From positions 63,973,501 through 64,037,500 of the forward strand of contig CM027381.1 in NCBI GenBank assembly GCA_015680905.1: a stretch of DNA of 64,000 nucleotides, read 5' to 3'. Under the pieces are notes generated by a model that searched no databases, was not told the origin of the DNA, and worked only from the letters and a program-made list of their open reading frames with translations. Position numbers and translations under genes: made by a program. Position 1 is the stretch's first letter, and every line of letters begins with the position of its first letter. The DNA comes from Coptis chinensis (lineage: Eukaryota; Streptophyta; Magnoliopsida; Ranunculales; Ranunculaceae). Of this stretch, positions 1 to 12,137 are shown in pieces.

Positions 1-19
1 ACACAAGATGAATATGGAA

Positions 20-1805
20 GAAAATGCAACTCCGGTCCATCAAAAGCATCGAAAGGTTAGACCAATGTACTAAGAAGTGGTGCAAGCCGAGATACAAAAG
101 ATGTTAAATAATGGCATAATTAGAGAAGTTGAGCATTCCCAGTGGGTGACAAACATAGTAGTAGTGCCCAAAAAGGATGGTAGAGTTCAAATTTGCGTCG
201 ACTTTACTGATGTAAATAAGAAGTGTCCTAAAGATCATTATCCGATGCCAAGGATAGATGAGTTGGTTGATCGAACAACTGGTTTCGAATTAATCAGTTT
301 CTGTGATGGATATTCGGTATATTTTCAGATTCTAATGACTATTATAGACCACCTAAAAATGGCATTCGTCATTAATGGAGGTATATACTGTTTCATCATA
401 ATGCCATTTGGATTGAAAAATGTTGGAGCCACTTATCAAAGGCTAGAAGAGAAGATGTTTAAGAAGCTCATCAAATGAATTGTCGAGGTCTATATCGACG
501 ATATGGTCATAAAGTCCATGAAAGCTAAAGATCATGTGAAGGATCTCGACACTGTATTCCAAATTTTGCAAGAGTTTAACATGAAGTTTAACCCAGAAAA
601 ATGTACTTTTGGGGTCAGCCTTGGCAAATTTTTGGGGTACATTGTTACCAAGCGAGGCATCGATGCTAATTCTGATCAGATACAATCGCTTCAGCAAATC
701 CCATCACCAACAACTAGAAATTAGATACAAAGGTTGACTGGTAGAATAGCTGCGGTCAACAAATTCATATCCAGAACCTCTGATCGATGTAAGCCGCTTT
801 TCAAGTTGCTTAAAAAGAATATTAAATTATGTTCGAATGAAGAATGTGAAGAAGCATTTTTTGAATTAAAGAAATATTTACAAGAAATGTCAACGCTTAC
901 AAAGCCAGATGAGGGAGAAAGTTTGCTTCTCTATTTGGCTGTATCAAAATTTGTTATAAGTTCAGTATTGGTAAAAGTTGAAAAGGGTGTTGAAAGACCA
1001 GTGTATTTTCAAAGCAAAATAATACTCGAGGCAGAGACACGATACTCGACACTAGAGAAATATCCTTTGGCACTTTTATTCTCATCTCAGAGGCTGAAGC
1101 CGTATTTTCAAGCACACTCTGTGATCGTTATAACGAATCTCCCATTAAAGCAGACTCTGGCGAAAACTGCCAAATCAGGAAGAGTGTCGAAATGGTCAGT
1201 ACTAATAAACGAATTTGGTGTCGAATACCGAAATCGAGTATCGGAGAAAAGTCAGGTACTGGCCGACTTCTTGGCTGATTTTCCATATGAGGATGCTAGT
1301 TGGGGCATGGAAGAGGAGGAGTTCTCAATGCTGCAAGAGCCCGAGGATATTATCGATACAGACGATCCATGGGCTGGAACAAATGGTTGGAAACTATTTG
1401 TCAATGGATCATCTGGGAGTAAGGGATGTGGCATCGGTTGTATTGGTTACAATCGAAAATAAAAGGCTCAAAACAACAGTAACGTTAGGATTCCATGCAT
1501 CAAACAACGAGACTGAGTACCAAGCATTAATCGCTGGACTCGAGATGGCTAAATCTCTCAAAGTGAAAGAATTATCAATTTTTAGTAACTCAATGCTCGT
1601 TGTCAGCAAGATTAATGGAGGATATTCAGCAAAATGTGATAACATGGTGATTTACTTGAGTTTTATAAAAACTAAGTTGAGGGACTTTAGTAAAATAAGG
1701 CTTCATCACCTCAATAGAAATGAAAACAGACATGCAGACACCCTAGCTTATGTGGCAGCAATGCTAGAAAACACAGAGGGTTGCACTTTGCACATCGACG
1801 TCTAG
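20..1805 (+). pseudogene. Tat pol: reverse transcriptase, RNase H and second RNase H, decayed
   Basis: RT motifs read in one frame from about 77: VPKKDGR, CVDFTDVNKKC, HYPMPRID, FCDGYSVYFQI, MPFGLKNVGATYQ and the catalytic YIDDMVIKS near 490-515. A Ty3-type RNase H follows (TRYSTLEK, then KWSVLINEFGVEY and ADFLADF). A second, archaeal-type RNase H spans about 1385-1790 (WKLFVNGSS, FHASNNETEYQALIAGLEMAKSL, RNENRHADTLA), and dual RNase H is a hallmark of Tat. In-frame stops lie at 476 and 722, and a frameshift lies between about 1425 and 1465. The first catalytic Asp of the second RNase H is Asn here (FVNGSS, family usually VDGSS). The gene runs in from the left edge and continues at 13707. Confidence 0.88.
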
Positions 1806-1978
1806 GAGAGGCCAAACATCGATGGCGACGGACCAGAGGTTATGGAAATTGACACACTGGGGGCGTTATGGATGGAAGCATATATATCATACTTACTTGA
1901 AGGTAAAGTACCTGGGGTTAAAAATGAAGCCAGAAGAATCAAGTCTGGAGTGCAAAGATATGTTTGATTGATAATGAG

Positions 1979-3586
1979 TGACATGCGCTCCTTTTGTGTG
2001 TATAAGATGATATATGGAATGTATAGATGGATGATGGATGATGGTCGTTGAACAAAATAGAAGCGTATCAAAACCTAATTATCCTTCAATGAGTAAAGGA
2101 TGGGTAGGATATTGTTCCACTTTTAAATGTATGTTATGTGAAGGACAGGACTAGAAAGGGGGTTTGAGGGATTAAAAACTATGATTGTAGAGATTTTAGA
2201 TTCTAATACTAAACTAAACTAAACTAACTAAACTATTGAGAATTTATAGGAGAGAGAATTCAAGAGATTAGAATCCACCGCTACCTTTGATATGTGACCT
2301 TCTGCTTCATGGTTGTTTTCACAAGTAGACTATAATTAAGCAATCGAACGAGTGTCGATGCCCTCTTGGACGAAACATCGTTAACAATTAACTCTACTTC
2401 AGGTTGTTCCTATGTTTATGCTATTAATATCTTCTTTCCTTTTATGTAAGCTCGGGTAGCCATTCAATGTATTACCGCCAGCAACATCAAGGAGTACTTC
2501 CTAATAAGGCGGTATTTCAATGAATCACCATTTAAGGCAAACACAACAAATACTTCCCCTAGGCAGCCACTCCCTGAGCTACCCCTTCTAGAGCAACACA
2601 AAGAATACTTCCCTAACTCTAAAGAACTACACTACTAGAAGAAAAGTAAAGAATACTATCATGATATTAATATTGCAAAACATAAAGCCTATTCTATACT
2701 TCCATCCCCTGGTGTGGGCAATTGAACTAATAACTAAAAATATAAAGAACTAACCTGATTGGAGAATACCATGAACCAGAAGAATCATCAAACCCTAAGC
2801 ACCGGCTTCATCTTCTCCCTTGAAGGAGAAGATTAGCCTTCCATGAAGAAGGAAGAACACGAAGAACAAGAAGAAGAAGAGTCGAAGAACATAAAACTAG
2901 AAAGACTAATTTATTAAGACTTGACTAGTGAAAACCGAATATTTTATTATTAATCTCTCTCTACCTCAAGTTCTGGAGACAAGAATATAAGTGAATTGGT
3001 GAGTTTCATAAGGCACTTAGGTCCTCTATTTATAGGGGTTACAATGAGTTCTAGAAACATCCCAAATAGTGGCTTGTTTTCTATTACAAATCGACTTCTT
3101 TTAGATCGAGTCCAACTTCATTTTTAAAACAATAAAAGAAGTGGCTACAGTGTCGCTTCATGCGTCTAGACGCACGGGCCTTGCGTCCCAGATGCAAGTG
3201 TCGTGTCTGGACGCACGGGCTTTGCGTCCCAGACGCAAGAGTCTATTTTTCCTTTTGTGCTCCATCTTTCTTTCCTCTTTTGCGGGCTTTGGTCCAAGCA
3301 ACAAATCCTTTTGCCTTGGGCTTCCAAATAGGCTTTAAAACAAGTCCAAGTCGCATCTTTCATAGCTTCAATTCCTTGGCCTTCTTTATGAGTGTCCACG
3401 GGCTTCCTATGTGATCTTTAATGCTCCAAATTACTCCGTTTTACCCCTTTTTCTCTAATATTCTACAAAACTCTCTTTTTCATCTGTAGAATCATAAAAC
3501 ATGACTTATAAGCACTGTTAGTCCACTAAAATGGCTAAACAAGAGGTATAATCGAGGGTTAAAATGCACTTTTTGAGCACTTATCA
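1979..3586 (-). repeat. 3' LTR of the Athila-type element (1608 bp)
   Basis: It matches 12138-13701 along its length with scattered substitutions. On the - strand it starts TGATAAGTGCTC and ends near GCGCATGTCA. A TATAAATAG box reads on the - strand at 3027-3035. It holds a duplicated GC-rich block around 3160-3245 that is single in the other LTR; this explains most of the 44-bp length difference. Confidence 0.92.
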
Positions 3587-3597
3587 CAACCCCCAAC
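3587..3597 (-). promoter_or_regulatory. Polypurine tract of the Athila-type element
   Basis: The - strand reads GTTGGGGGTTG directly before the TG of the 3' LTR. This is the expected place and composition for the plus-strand priming site. Confidence 0.8.
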
Positions 3598-6169
3598 TAG
3601 CCTTTTGCTAGTCTCTTAGCAAATAAGATAAAAAGAGATAAGTGATCAAAATCATATCCTAATAACAAAAATAAAATCCTAACTCACTTTGGCAGGCATT
3701 GCGATTGCATTTACCGTATGCAACAAGGCTTTAAACCTTTAAGTTCTCCAAAAAGGACGAGTTATAGTCTCGTAAGGGTTTTCAGGTGATATACCCACAA
3801 AATCAATCAATAGCATGTTCAAGAATGATAGTATTTTTTAGAGAGAAATTCCTTACCCACTTAGTGCTTACTCCAACAGACGGTCTCCATTGCTAACTAC
3901 ATTGCTGCAAAGACTCATAGATTATGATAGGAGATAGTAAAAATTGACAAAATTTTCAATCAAGGCTTATGTGTGTACTCAGTCAATCTCCTATACTCTC
4001 CTATCCAAGAAACGGAATCCCTAGTTTACCTTTAGACAGATACTCTCGACTTTCAATCATATCCGGTCATACTCTCATAAAAGAATCTCTCAAAAGATGG
4101 TATACTATTTTATCTCATGTATGTGGGGAAAAGAATAATGAATACGAACATCCCACATGCTACCTTGAAAAACGAGCTTATGAATGAAAGTAGTCTCATG
4201 GAAAGAATGTCAATCACATATAAAGTGTCGGGTCCGTCACTTTAGCATCCTCTCACCTATTCTAGACTTCGTACCATACTGTAGTGATATGTCATGGGTT
4301 GTAACTTGGCTTGGGTATTGGTTTATGAAGGAAAGGTAAAAAGGATTCAAAGGTTGTTTCTAAAAACATTAAGGGTTTTGTTGCTTTCTTTGGAAGTCTT
4401 CTTCAAATTCTGTATTGCAGAGAAAATTCTTCCTTTGTCTTAGCTTTTCCATCCATTCTCTTCAACTTCTTCTCTCTTTTTTTCTTTTTTTTTTCATTAG
4501 CTCAGTGGTATATCCTTGATTAGTACTGGATATGCTTGTCTTCTACTAACTTCTTTCACTTAGAACAGAATGATGGTCTTCATTGTATCTCTCTGATATT
4601 TCCTTGTAATATTCCTTTTGTGCTCTTTCTTCCTCCTTGTTCCCCTCGTATTCTCAGAAACATATGGGTATGGCTGATAAAGATTTTGGGTTGTACTCCT
4701 TGTCTAGAGTTGGGTAAAAGATAAAGGGTTTTGAAAGAAAATGGCTTATTGTAAGGCTCAAAAAGGTTTAACATTATGGTCCTACTAGGTGGGATAAAGG
4801 CTGAATAGGTTCACTACTTGACTTATCAGTATGATAGTCTATTTCAAATAAACTACAAGACCTAATGGCTATCTCCCTAATTGATGTCACTTCGTGATTA
4901 ACTAAATCAACAAATAATGAGACTATATTACAACGACATAAAGAACTGAAAGATGTTGAGTCACTAAGACTCAGATTTTTCGTAAGAACTCTCAAAAGAA
5001 TGGGTATAAAGCTCAAGTCTCACGGGCTAAGTCTAAAAAATCTACTTCCAGTTTACTAGGTATTATGGTAGTGCCTTGATAAAGAATTCTATCAACAAGA
5101 ATTATGTCCTAGCATAATAAATAGTCTAAGCGGTAATGAAATCAATAATATCAACTATCTATCAAACTCAACACTAAACAGTATAGAATCTATATCCCAG
5201 ACTCATCATTAAAATTCATTTTTCTCATGCTACTGATATAGAAAAAAAAATTGTTTTTTGAAAACTAATTTTCAAAATTCATTTCTCAAGTACACCCTCC
5301 CCCTACTTATGCATGCATTGACCTTAATGTATAAAGAAGTAAATGAAATGGATGAGAAAAAGATAGGATATTACCATTGATGTCGAATATCAATATTTTG
5401 ATCTTTCTCTGTCATATAAAGGTTAAGCTCACAAAATAGAGAAAATCAAATACAATTAGTTCAAATCAAAATTAATCCTCATAATCAGCATTAGTCCTCA
5501 TAATCATGTATCAGTATTTTTTTTTAGGTCTTTTTATGTCAGATCCCCAAGACATAATGTGAGTCTTTTAAAGTCAGATTTTCAAGACTTTTGAGTCCTT
5601 TATAGTCAGATCCTCAAGACTAGTATTCCCACCCACTAGGTTTCACTCTGTAGGGATTCTTCCGATCTCCCTTAGCAGGTGATTGACAAAAGTATACCTT
5701 GTACCAACAATTTTCTCTTAATGACTTTAACCCAGGACAAGTTTTAGAGTGGCAATTCTTACACAAACCTAGCTTACGCACTCTCCTATCCTCTTACTGG
5801 AAAATGAACTTTTACCGAACCCTACGTGAGCGATAGAAATAATCTTCCTTTGAAGGTCAACGGGGAGTAAATCCCACAAACTAACAGGTGGTGAACACTT
5901 TGGTTTCCATCTCAATACTGATCTCTCACCAACATGCTTACTTCCTGTAGACATTTTATACTCGGTCTACTAAAGTTATGAGACTTTGACTCCGGCGCTT
6001 GCAACTCCTCTCAATAAAGGATAAAGTTATGAAAATTTGAGGGCCTGGCTATCGGTGGCACTTATACTAATGAGATCCTAAGGAGTCAAGCTTACAACGC
6101 TTGGCTTCCTCATGCAAAAAACTTAAACTAGATAGAGTAATAGGTTCAGCAAGATATAGAATGTAATCT
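3598..6169 (-). other. Athila 3' non-coding region between integrase and 3' LTR
   Basis: About 2.6 kb without a supported gene. Athila elements often carry a long non-coding or env-like stretch here, but no membrane-protein ORF is recognisable; the only ORFs are short and unlike known proteins. Loose repeats based on a GTC-AGATCC-AAGACT theme occur at about 5530-5625. Confidence 0.6.
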
Positions 6170-9100
6170 TTAAGGTGTGTAGGCTGGCAACTTACCCCAA
6201 TTTTCCGCTTCAACAGTGGTTTGATAAACTGGATCCTTGAGAAAAATGGCCTCCACATCTCTAGTAGGCAACTTTAGAAAAGGCTTCAGACGATGAGCGT
6301 TGACTTTGAGACGAGTCCTTCTCTTTATGTCTTCTACTTCAATAGCTTCAAAGGGTGTGACATATCTTACTACAAACGGTCCCGTCCATCTAGATCTCAA
6401 CTTTCCAGGGAAAATTTCTAGACGAGAGTTGTAGACCAGAACCTTCTGTCCAGGTTCAAATTCTCTCTTCAGAATTCTTCTGTCATGTAATGCTTTAGTC
6501 TTATCCTTGAAAATCCTTGACTTATCATAAGCATCACTTCTCAATTACTCTAATTCACTGATCTGAAGCTTCCTCTTTTCTCCTGCTTGATCTAGGCTGA
6601 AATTCATCTCTTTCACTTCCCAATATGCTTTATGTTCTAACTAAATAGGTAGATGACACGCTTTTCCATATACCAAGCGATAGGGTATCCCTATGGGTGT
6701 TTTGAATACTGTTCTGTATGCCCATAGTGCATCTTGGAGTCTAAGAGGCCAGTCTTTCCTAGAAGGATTTACTGTCTTCTCCAGAATACTCTTGATTTCC
6801 CTATTCGAAACTTTTGCTTAACCATTAGTCTGAGGATGATATGGTAAAGCTAGCTTGTAAATTACTCCATACTTTTCCATAAGATTCCCAAATATATGGT
6901 TATAGAAGTGAGAACCGTTATCACTGATGATAGCTCTCGGTGCTCCAAATCTTGGTAGAATGTTCTTCTTCAGAAAGTCCACAATGACTTTATGATCGGC
7001 GGTCTTTGTAGGAACTACTTCAATCCACTTTGAAACATAGTCCACAGCCAGTAGAATGTAGGTGTAACCAAAAGAAGGCGGAAATGGTCCCATGAAATCT
7101 ATACCCCATACATCAAAGATTTCTAAGATAAGGATCGGTTGTTAAGGCCACTCAAACCTTTTCGAGGTCTTGCCCAAATATTGGCATCTCGGACATGCTT
7201 TGCAATAAACATTTGCATCTTTAAAAAGAGTAGGCCAATAGAATCCAGCTTGTAATACCTTATCTGCAGTACGTTGCAGGCCAAAGTGTCCTCCATAAGG
7301 CTAATCGTGGCAGAATGATAGAATGGATTCCTGTTCTGATTTTGGGATGCATCTTTGAATAATCTGATCCAAACACTTCTTAAATAAGTATGGATCATCC
7401 CAAAAATAATATCTAGCCTTTGAGTAGAATAAATATTTTTCTTGTTTACTCCAATGCGATGGTATCTTGTTAGTCACAAGATAATTTGCGGTGTGGTCGT
7501 ACCATGGTACTTCTGATATACTAAACAACTATTCATCAGGAAAAGTCTCACAAATTTGTAAGTTATCTACCGCATTCTCCACTAGCAATCTAGAAAGGTG
7601 ATCAGCAATGACATTCTCTGTTCCTTTCTTATCACGTATCTCCAAATCAAATTCTTGCAAAAGTAGTATCCATTGGATCAACCTAGGTTTGGCATCTTGC
7701 TTAGTGAATAAATCACGTAAGGCAGCATGGTCAGTATAGACTATTACCTTTGAACCTATCAGATATTGACAGAATATGTCAAGAGAATAGACGATGGCTA
7801 AGAGCTCATCCTCAGTAGAGTAGATCCCTTATAATATCAATCTTCGCTCAATCTACTAGAATTTCTTCTTTTGAAACTTGGTGACCCAGCACTATCCCTT
7901 CCTTTACCATGAAGTGACACTTTTCCCAATTCAGAACTAAGTTGGTATCGCAACAACATTTAAGGACTAAGGAGAGATGGTGCAGGCAATCCTCAAAAGA
8001 TGATCCAAAAATTGAAAAATCGTCCATAAAAACGTCCATGTATTTCTCCACCATGTCGTCAAAAATACTCATCATGCATCGCTGAAAAGTGGCAGGTGTA
8101 TTGCATAGACCAAAAGGCATACGATGGTAGGTGAATGTTCCAAACGGACATGTGAATGTGGTTTTCTCTTGGTCCTCAGGGTGAATATGGATCTGAAAAT
8201 ATCCTGAGTAACCATCAAGAAAGCAGTAGTAAGCTTGTCCAGCTAATCTTTCTAACATCTGATCGATTAAAGGCAATGGAAAATGATCTTTTCTCAATGC
8301 GCTATTCAGCTTCCTGTAATCGATACAAACTCTCCATCCAGTCTGAATCCTGGTTGGAATCAATTCATTGTTCTCATTCTCGATTACTATGGTTCCAGAC
8401 TTCTTCGGCACAACTTGAACTGGACTAACCCATTAACTATCAGAAATAGGGTAGATAATGTTGGCATCAAGGAGTTTGACGACCTCTTCTCTAACTATTT
8501 TCTTCATCTTCGGATTAAGCCTCCTCTGTGGTTGCTTAGAAGTCTTGGAATCTTCTTCCAAATGGATCCTATGTTGAATTATCATAGGGCTAATCCCCTT
8601 GATATCATCAATTGTCTAACCTATAGCTGTCTTATATTCCTTTAAAAGTGCTACTAAATTGGATTCCTGCTCCTCAGTTAAATCTGATGCAATGACTACT
8701 GGGTAGGTTCCCAAATCTCCCAAGAAAACATACTTGAGTGTAGACGGTAAATGCTTCAATTCTAGCTTAGGAGGCTCCTTCTTAAGCTCCTTAGATGGTC
8801 CATCAAGCATAGGCAATTCAAACTTTTCTTTGAACTTGTTGTCATCCATGACAGGTGATAAATCCAAGATCGCATTGATTGCCTTGACACTAAGTTCCTC
8901 ACAGTTTGAGTTTGTCAGAGCTTTTAATAACTCGTCAACAGGATATGAATGAGTCAGATAATCCTGTGCTAACGCTTCAATCATGCATACCTCGTTCACA
9001 TCACACACCTCATGTGGTTGCTGTAACATATGGAAAACATTGGTCTCAACTCTCATATTGCCAAAGGATAACGTCATATTACCATTTCGACAGTTGATGA

Positions 9101-9674
9101 GTGCATTTGCAATGGCCAAGAATGGTCTGCCTAGAATTATTGGTATCTGCCTACCAGATGTAGGTTATGTGTTAAGTACTATGAAATCAACCGGATAATA
9201 GAAATCTTCGATCTTGATTATGACGTCTTCAATGATTCCTCTAGCTATCTTCACTAATCTATCTGCCAACTGTAAAGTAACATCAGTCGGTTTTAGATCC
9301 TTCAAACCCAACTTCTCGTAGACGAAATATGGTAGAAGATTCACATTGGCACCCAAATCTAATAAAGCTTGCTCCTCAAAAGAATCTCCAATTCTGCATG
9401 TAACAGTTGGACTTCTAGGATCCTTCAGTCTCACAACTGCTAGATTTTGTAGGTACGATGAACATCTTTGAGCGATAAAAGCTTCTTTCAAAATGTTGGT
9501 CTTCTTCTTCACTAGATCTTTCACAAACTTGGCATACGAGGGAACTTGCTTGATGGCGGTTAGAAATGGGATATTAATCTGTAAATTTTGAAAGACATCG
9601 CAAATCTCCTTATACTGGTCATCCTTTCTGGTATTCACTAGTTTCGAAAGAAACGGTGCTGGCAGATTCTTCAA
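6170..9674 (-). pseudogene. Athila pol: protease, RT, RNase H remnant and integrase
   Basis: Reading right to left: the protease (9674-9165) has DLGANVNLLP with the active Asp. The RT (about 8500-7848) has WRVCIDYRKLN, DHFPLPLIDQMLERL, YSGYFQI, MPFGLCNTPATFQRCM and the catalytic FMDDFS. An RNase H remnant (about 7840-7560) has [10 protein letters not shown] and [10 protein letters not shown]. The integrase has a zinc-binding region (about 7330-7150), a core at 7093-6818 ([26 protein letters not shown]) and a C-terminal part at 6544-6170. In-frame stops separate the blocks. RT runs straight from KEEILVD into TEDELLAIV, so the RT thumb and the start of RNase H are missing. Confidence 0.88.
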
Positions 9675-11553
9675 TATCAGTTCTCTTCATTCGGTTTCGG
9701 TTGGCTTGGTAACAGATAGTGGAGTGACAGGTGGTGTCACTCATGATGGCTTCTTCTTACTTACTTCCATAGTAGTTCCTTCAACTTCTTTTGCAACAGT
9801 TTCTTCAGCAAGTGGCACAACACTAGATATATTTGGAGTGTTAGAACTGGGTGGGATGGTGGGGACATAAGTTACCTTAGGCTCCGCAGAATCTTTTCTT
9901 GGTTCATAGATAATCTTGTTATTAACCTTTTTGCCTAACCTCAGAGTGGTGACAGCATTAACTTGATCATTCGACTAAGTAATATCCAGGTTATCCACCT
10001 GCAAGACACCTCTTCCTTTTGGATTTGGCTCCGGCTGGCTTGGTAATGCTCCTTTCGATCTTTTCGTCAAGGCGGCAGCGATTTGCCCTATCTGGCCTTG
10101 AATGACACTAAAGTTATTCTCCAGCTTCTGGGTTCTTTGATTTGTCTGTTTCAGCTCATTGACAATGGTGGTGATAGCTTCTTCTAGATTGCGGATAACT
10201 GTTTTGCTCTACTGAGGCGTAGGGGCAATGTATCTACTCATAAGATCTGGTACTAACTCTCTGTTTGTGTTGGCATGGTATTTCTGGTTACGTATGATCA
10301 TTGATTTCTCGTATGGTTCTTTGGCGGTCCTGAAACCGAGCATCGGGTTATTCGAACCGATTAGACTAATTCTGGAATCTTGGAGGAAAATTCCTCTGAT
10401 TTGTATTATGTGGTTTCCAATAATTTTGTCTCTGATTGAACTGGTTATTTATTCCTAAAGAGTTGATACTACATGCCTCTGCGTTAGTATCCAGATAGTA
10501 CGAACACTCTTCAGTGGTGTGGCCTTCATCAGAACATAGCTCACAGATGACATAACAAGGCTTGGATGGCTGAGGTTTAGCTTCGAAATTATTTGCTTTC
10601 GGAGGATTCATAGAGAACTGATCAAACTTCTTGTTTAGAGTTTCAAGTCCTGTTCATAGGCTTGCCATAATTTATAGCATCACTTGATCTGGGTCTTCAC
10701 GAACTTCGTTACCAAATTGCTTCGGAATCCCCTCCACTCTAGCTACGTCCTCGTTACTTGTACTCCATTGTTGAGTGTCTTCAGCTAAATTCTCGAGAAA
10801 GTTGTAAGCTTACTCCCCATCCAATGATGTAAACTTACCTTGATGCATTGACTGTATCATCTGTTTGTTCATAGTAGAAAGTCTTCAAAAGAAAAAATGA
10901 GCCAGTGTGCTCTTATCATAACCATGATGTGGACATGAGACTAGCAGATTATTAAATTTCTCCCAGCTTTGATGATATTCATCAATCACCTTCACTTTGA
11001 AATTGTTGATGGATTGATGCATGGCATCTGTCTTCTGAGGTGGGTAGAACTTGTTCGTAAACTTTGTTCTCAACTTCTCCCAGTTGTTGATTGAATTGAT
11101 ATGCTGTGTAGTTAACCATTAGGATGCTTTACCTTCAAGTGAGAGTGGAAAAAGAATTAACTTGATACTCTCATCCCTGATATTCTAGTTCTTGAAAGTT
11201 CTGAGGACTGATAGAAATTTGTTCATGTGAACATAAGGCTGAACATTATCTGAACCGTTAAACTTTTGAAGCATAGAAATGATTGATGCTCTAAGCTCAA
11301 ATTGGTTAGCTTCTGTCTCTAGAAAAATAATATTGCTAGGTGGGTCTCTAATGATTGGCAAATAGAACTCACTCAGCTTCTTCCTCTGTTGTGCTTGCAT
11401 GGGTGGGATAGCTTCAGGATTATTCGGGTCCACAACACCTCCATCATTACGTGTGGCCATTGTATCAATCTCGTCTAGTATTCTTATGAGTCGGTTGTTA
11501 AACCTTGTCCACTGTTGTGTTCCTACCGGACAATGATATGGACGACGGGGCAT
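9675..11553 (-). pseudogene. Athila gag relic with zinc knuckle
   Basis: The likely start is the ATG at 11553 (MPRRPYHCPVGTQQW). The capsid-like part includes FYLPIIRDPPSNIIFLE and FELRASIISMLQKFNG, and further on TKFTNKFYPP and YHQSWEKFNNLLVSCPHHG (11073-10885). A CCHC knuckle, C-x2-C-x4-H-x4-C within CELCSDEGHTTEEC, lies near 10520. Several stops and frame changes interrupt it. It is followed by the protease in the same order as in intact Athila elements. Confidence 0.82.
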
Positions 11554-12119
11554 ACCCTAGAAAATGCTTCTGAAAATGACGAAAAACTATCTTACTATGC
11601 TTGAATGCAATTAAACCAATATGCAACTATTCTAAATTATACTAAAATGCAATTATACTAATTTTTTGGATTTTTTTTTTTTAAAATAAAACTACTTTCC
11701 TTCAACTGGATTGGGCTTTGTAGCTAGTGTCTCGCCCGTTGTCTAAAGCTGTCTCTTCTAGGGTTATGGTGAATCACTTGGATTGCTTAAATACCATGGC
11801 CCACAGACGATAGTCCGTTTCTCAAGATTCAGACAAGATACACTAGAGTTCGATGTTTCACTGTGTTGGCTTACAACTTCAATTGTTGAAAAGGTCTTCA
11901 ATGTAATTATACTAGAAAGCAATAAAACTAAACTACGATGCAACTAAACTAAGAGTGAAATAAAAAGAATGGAGATTTGACTAACCTAGATGGTAGATCT
12001 TGTCTTCGAGATGTCTTTCAAGCTTCTCTCTTTCTTAAAAGGATGGATGATGCGGCTAAAATTACCTCAAGATCCAAAGTTCTAATCTTGAAAGAAAACG
12101 TTAAACATAAACAACTTAA
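11554..12119 (-). other. Athila 5' leader between primer-binding site and gag
   Basis: About 570 bp with no coding signal that I can support. It holds T-rich runs near 11660-11690 and is the untranslated leader by position. Confidence 0.6.
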
Positions 12120-12137
12120 AACGATAGTGGTGCCATT
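12120..12137 (-). promoter_or_regulatory. Primer-binding site of the Athila-type element
   Basis: Just inside the 5' LTR the - strand reads AATGGCACCACTATCG. The TGG is the complement of a tRNA CCA end. It does not match the tRNA-Asp site common in Athila elements, and I could not assign the tRNA. Confidence 0.6.

Noticed and set aside
3598..6169. env-like gene in the Athila 3' region
   Set aside because: No membrane protein frame or env-like motif could be seen; only short frames remain.
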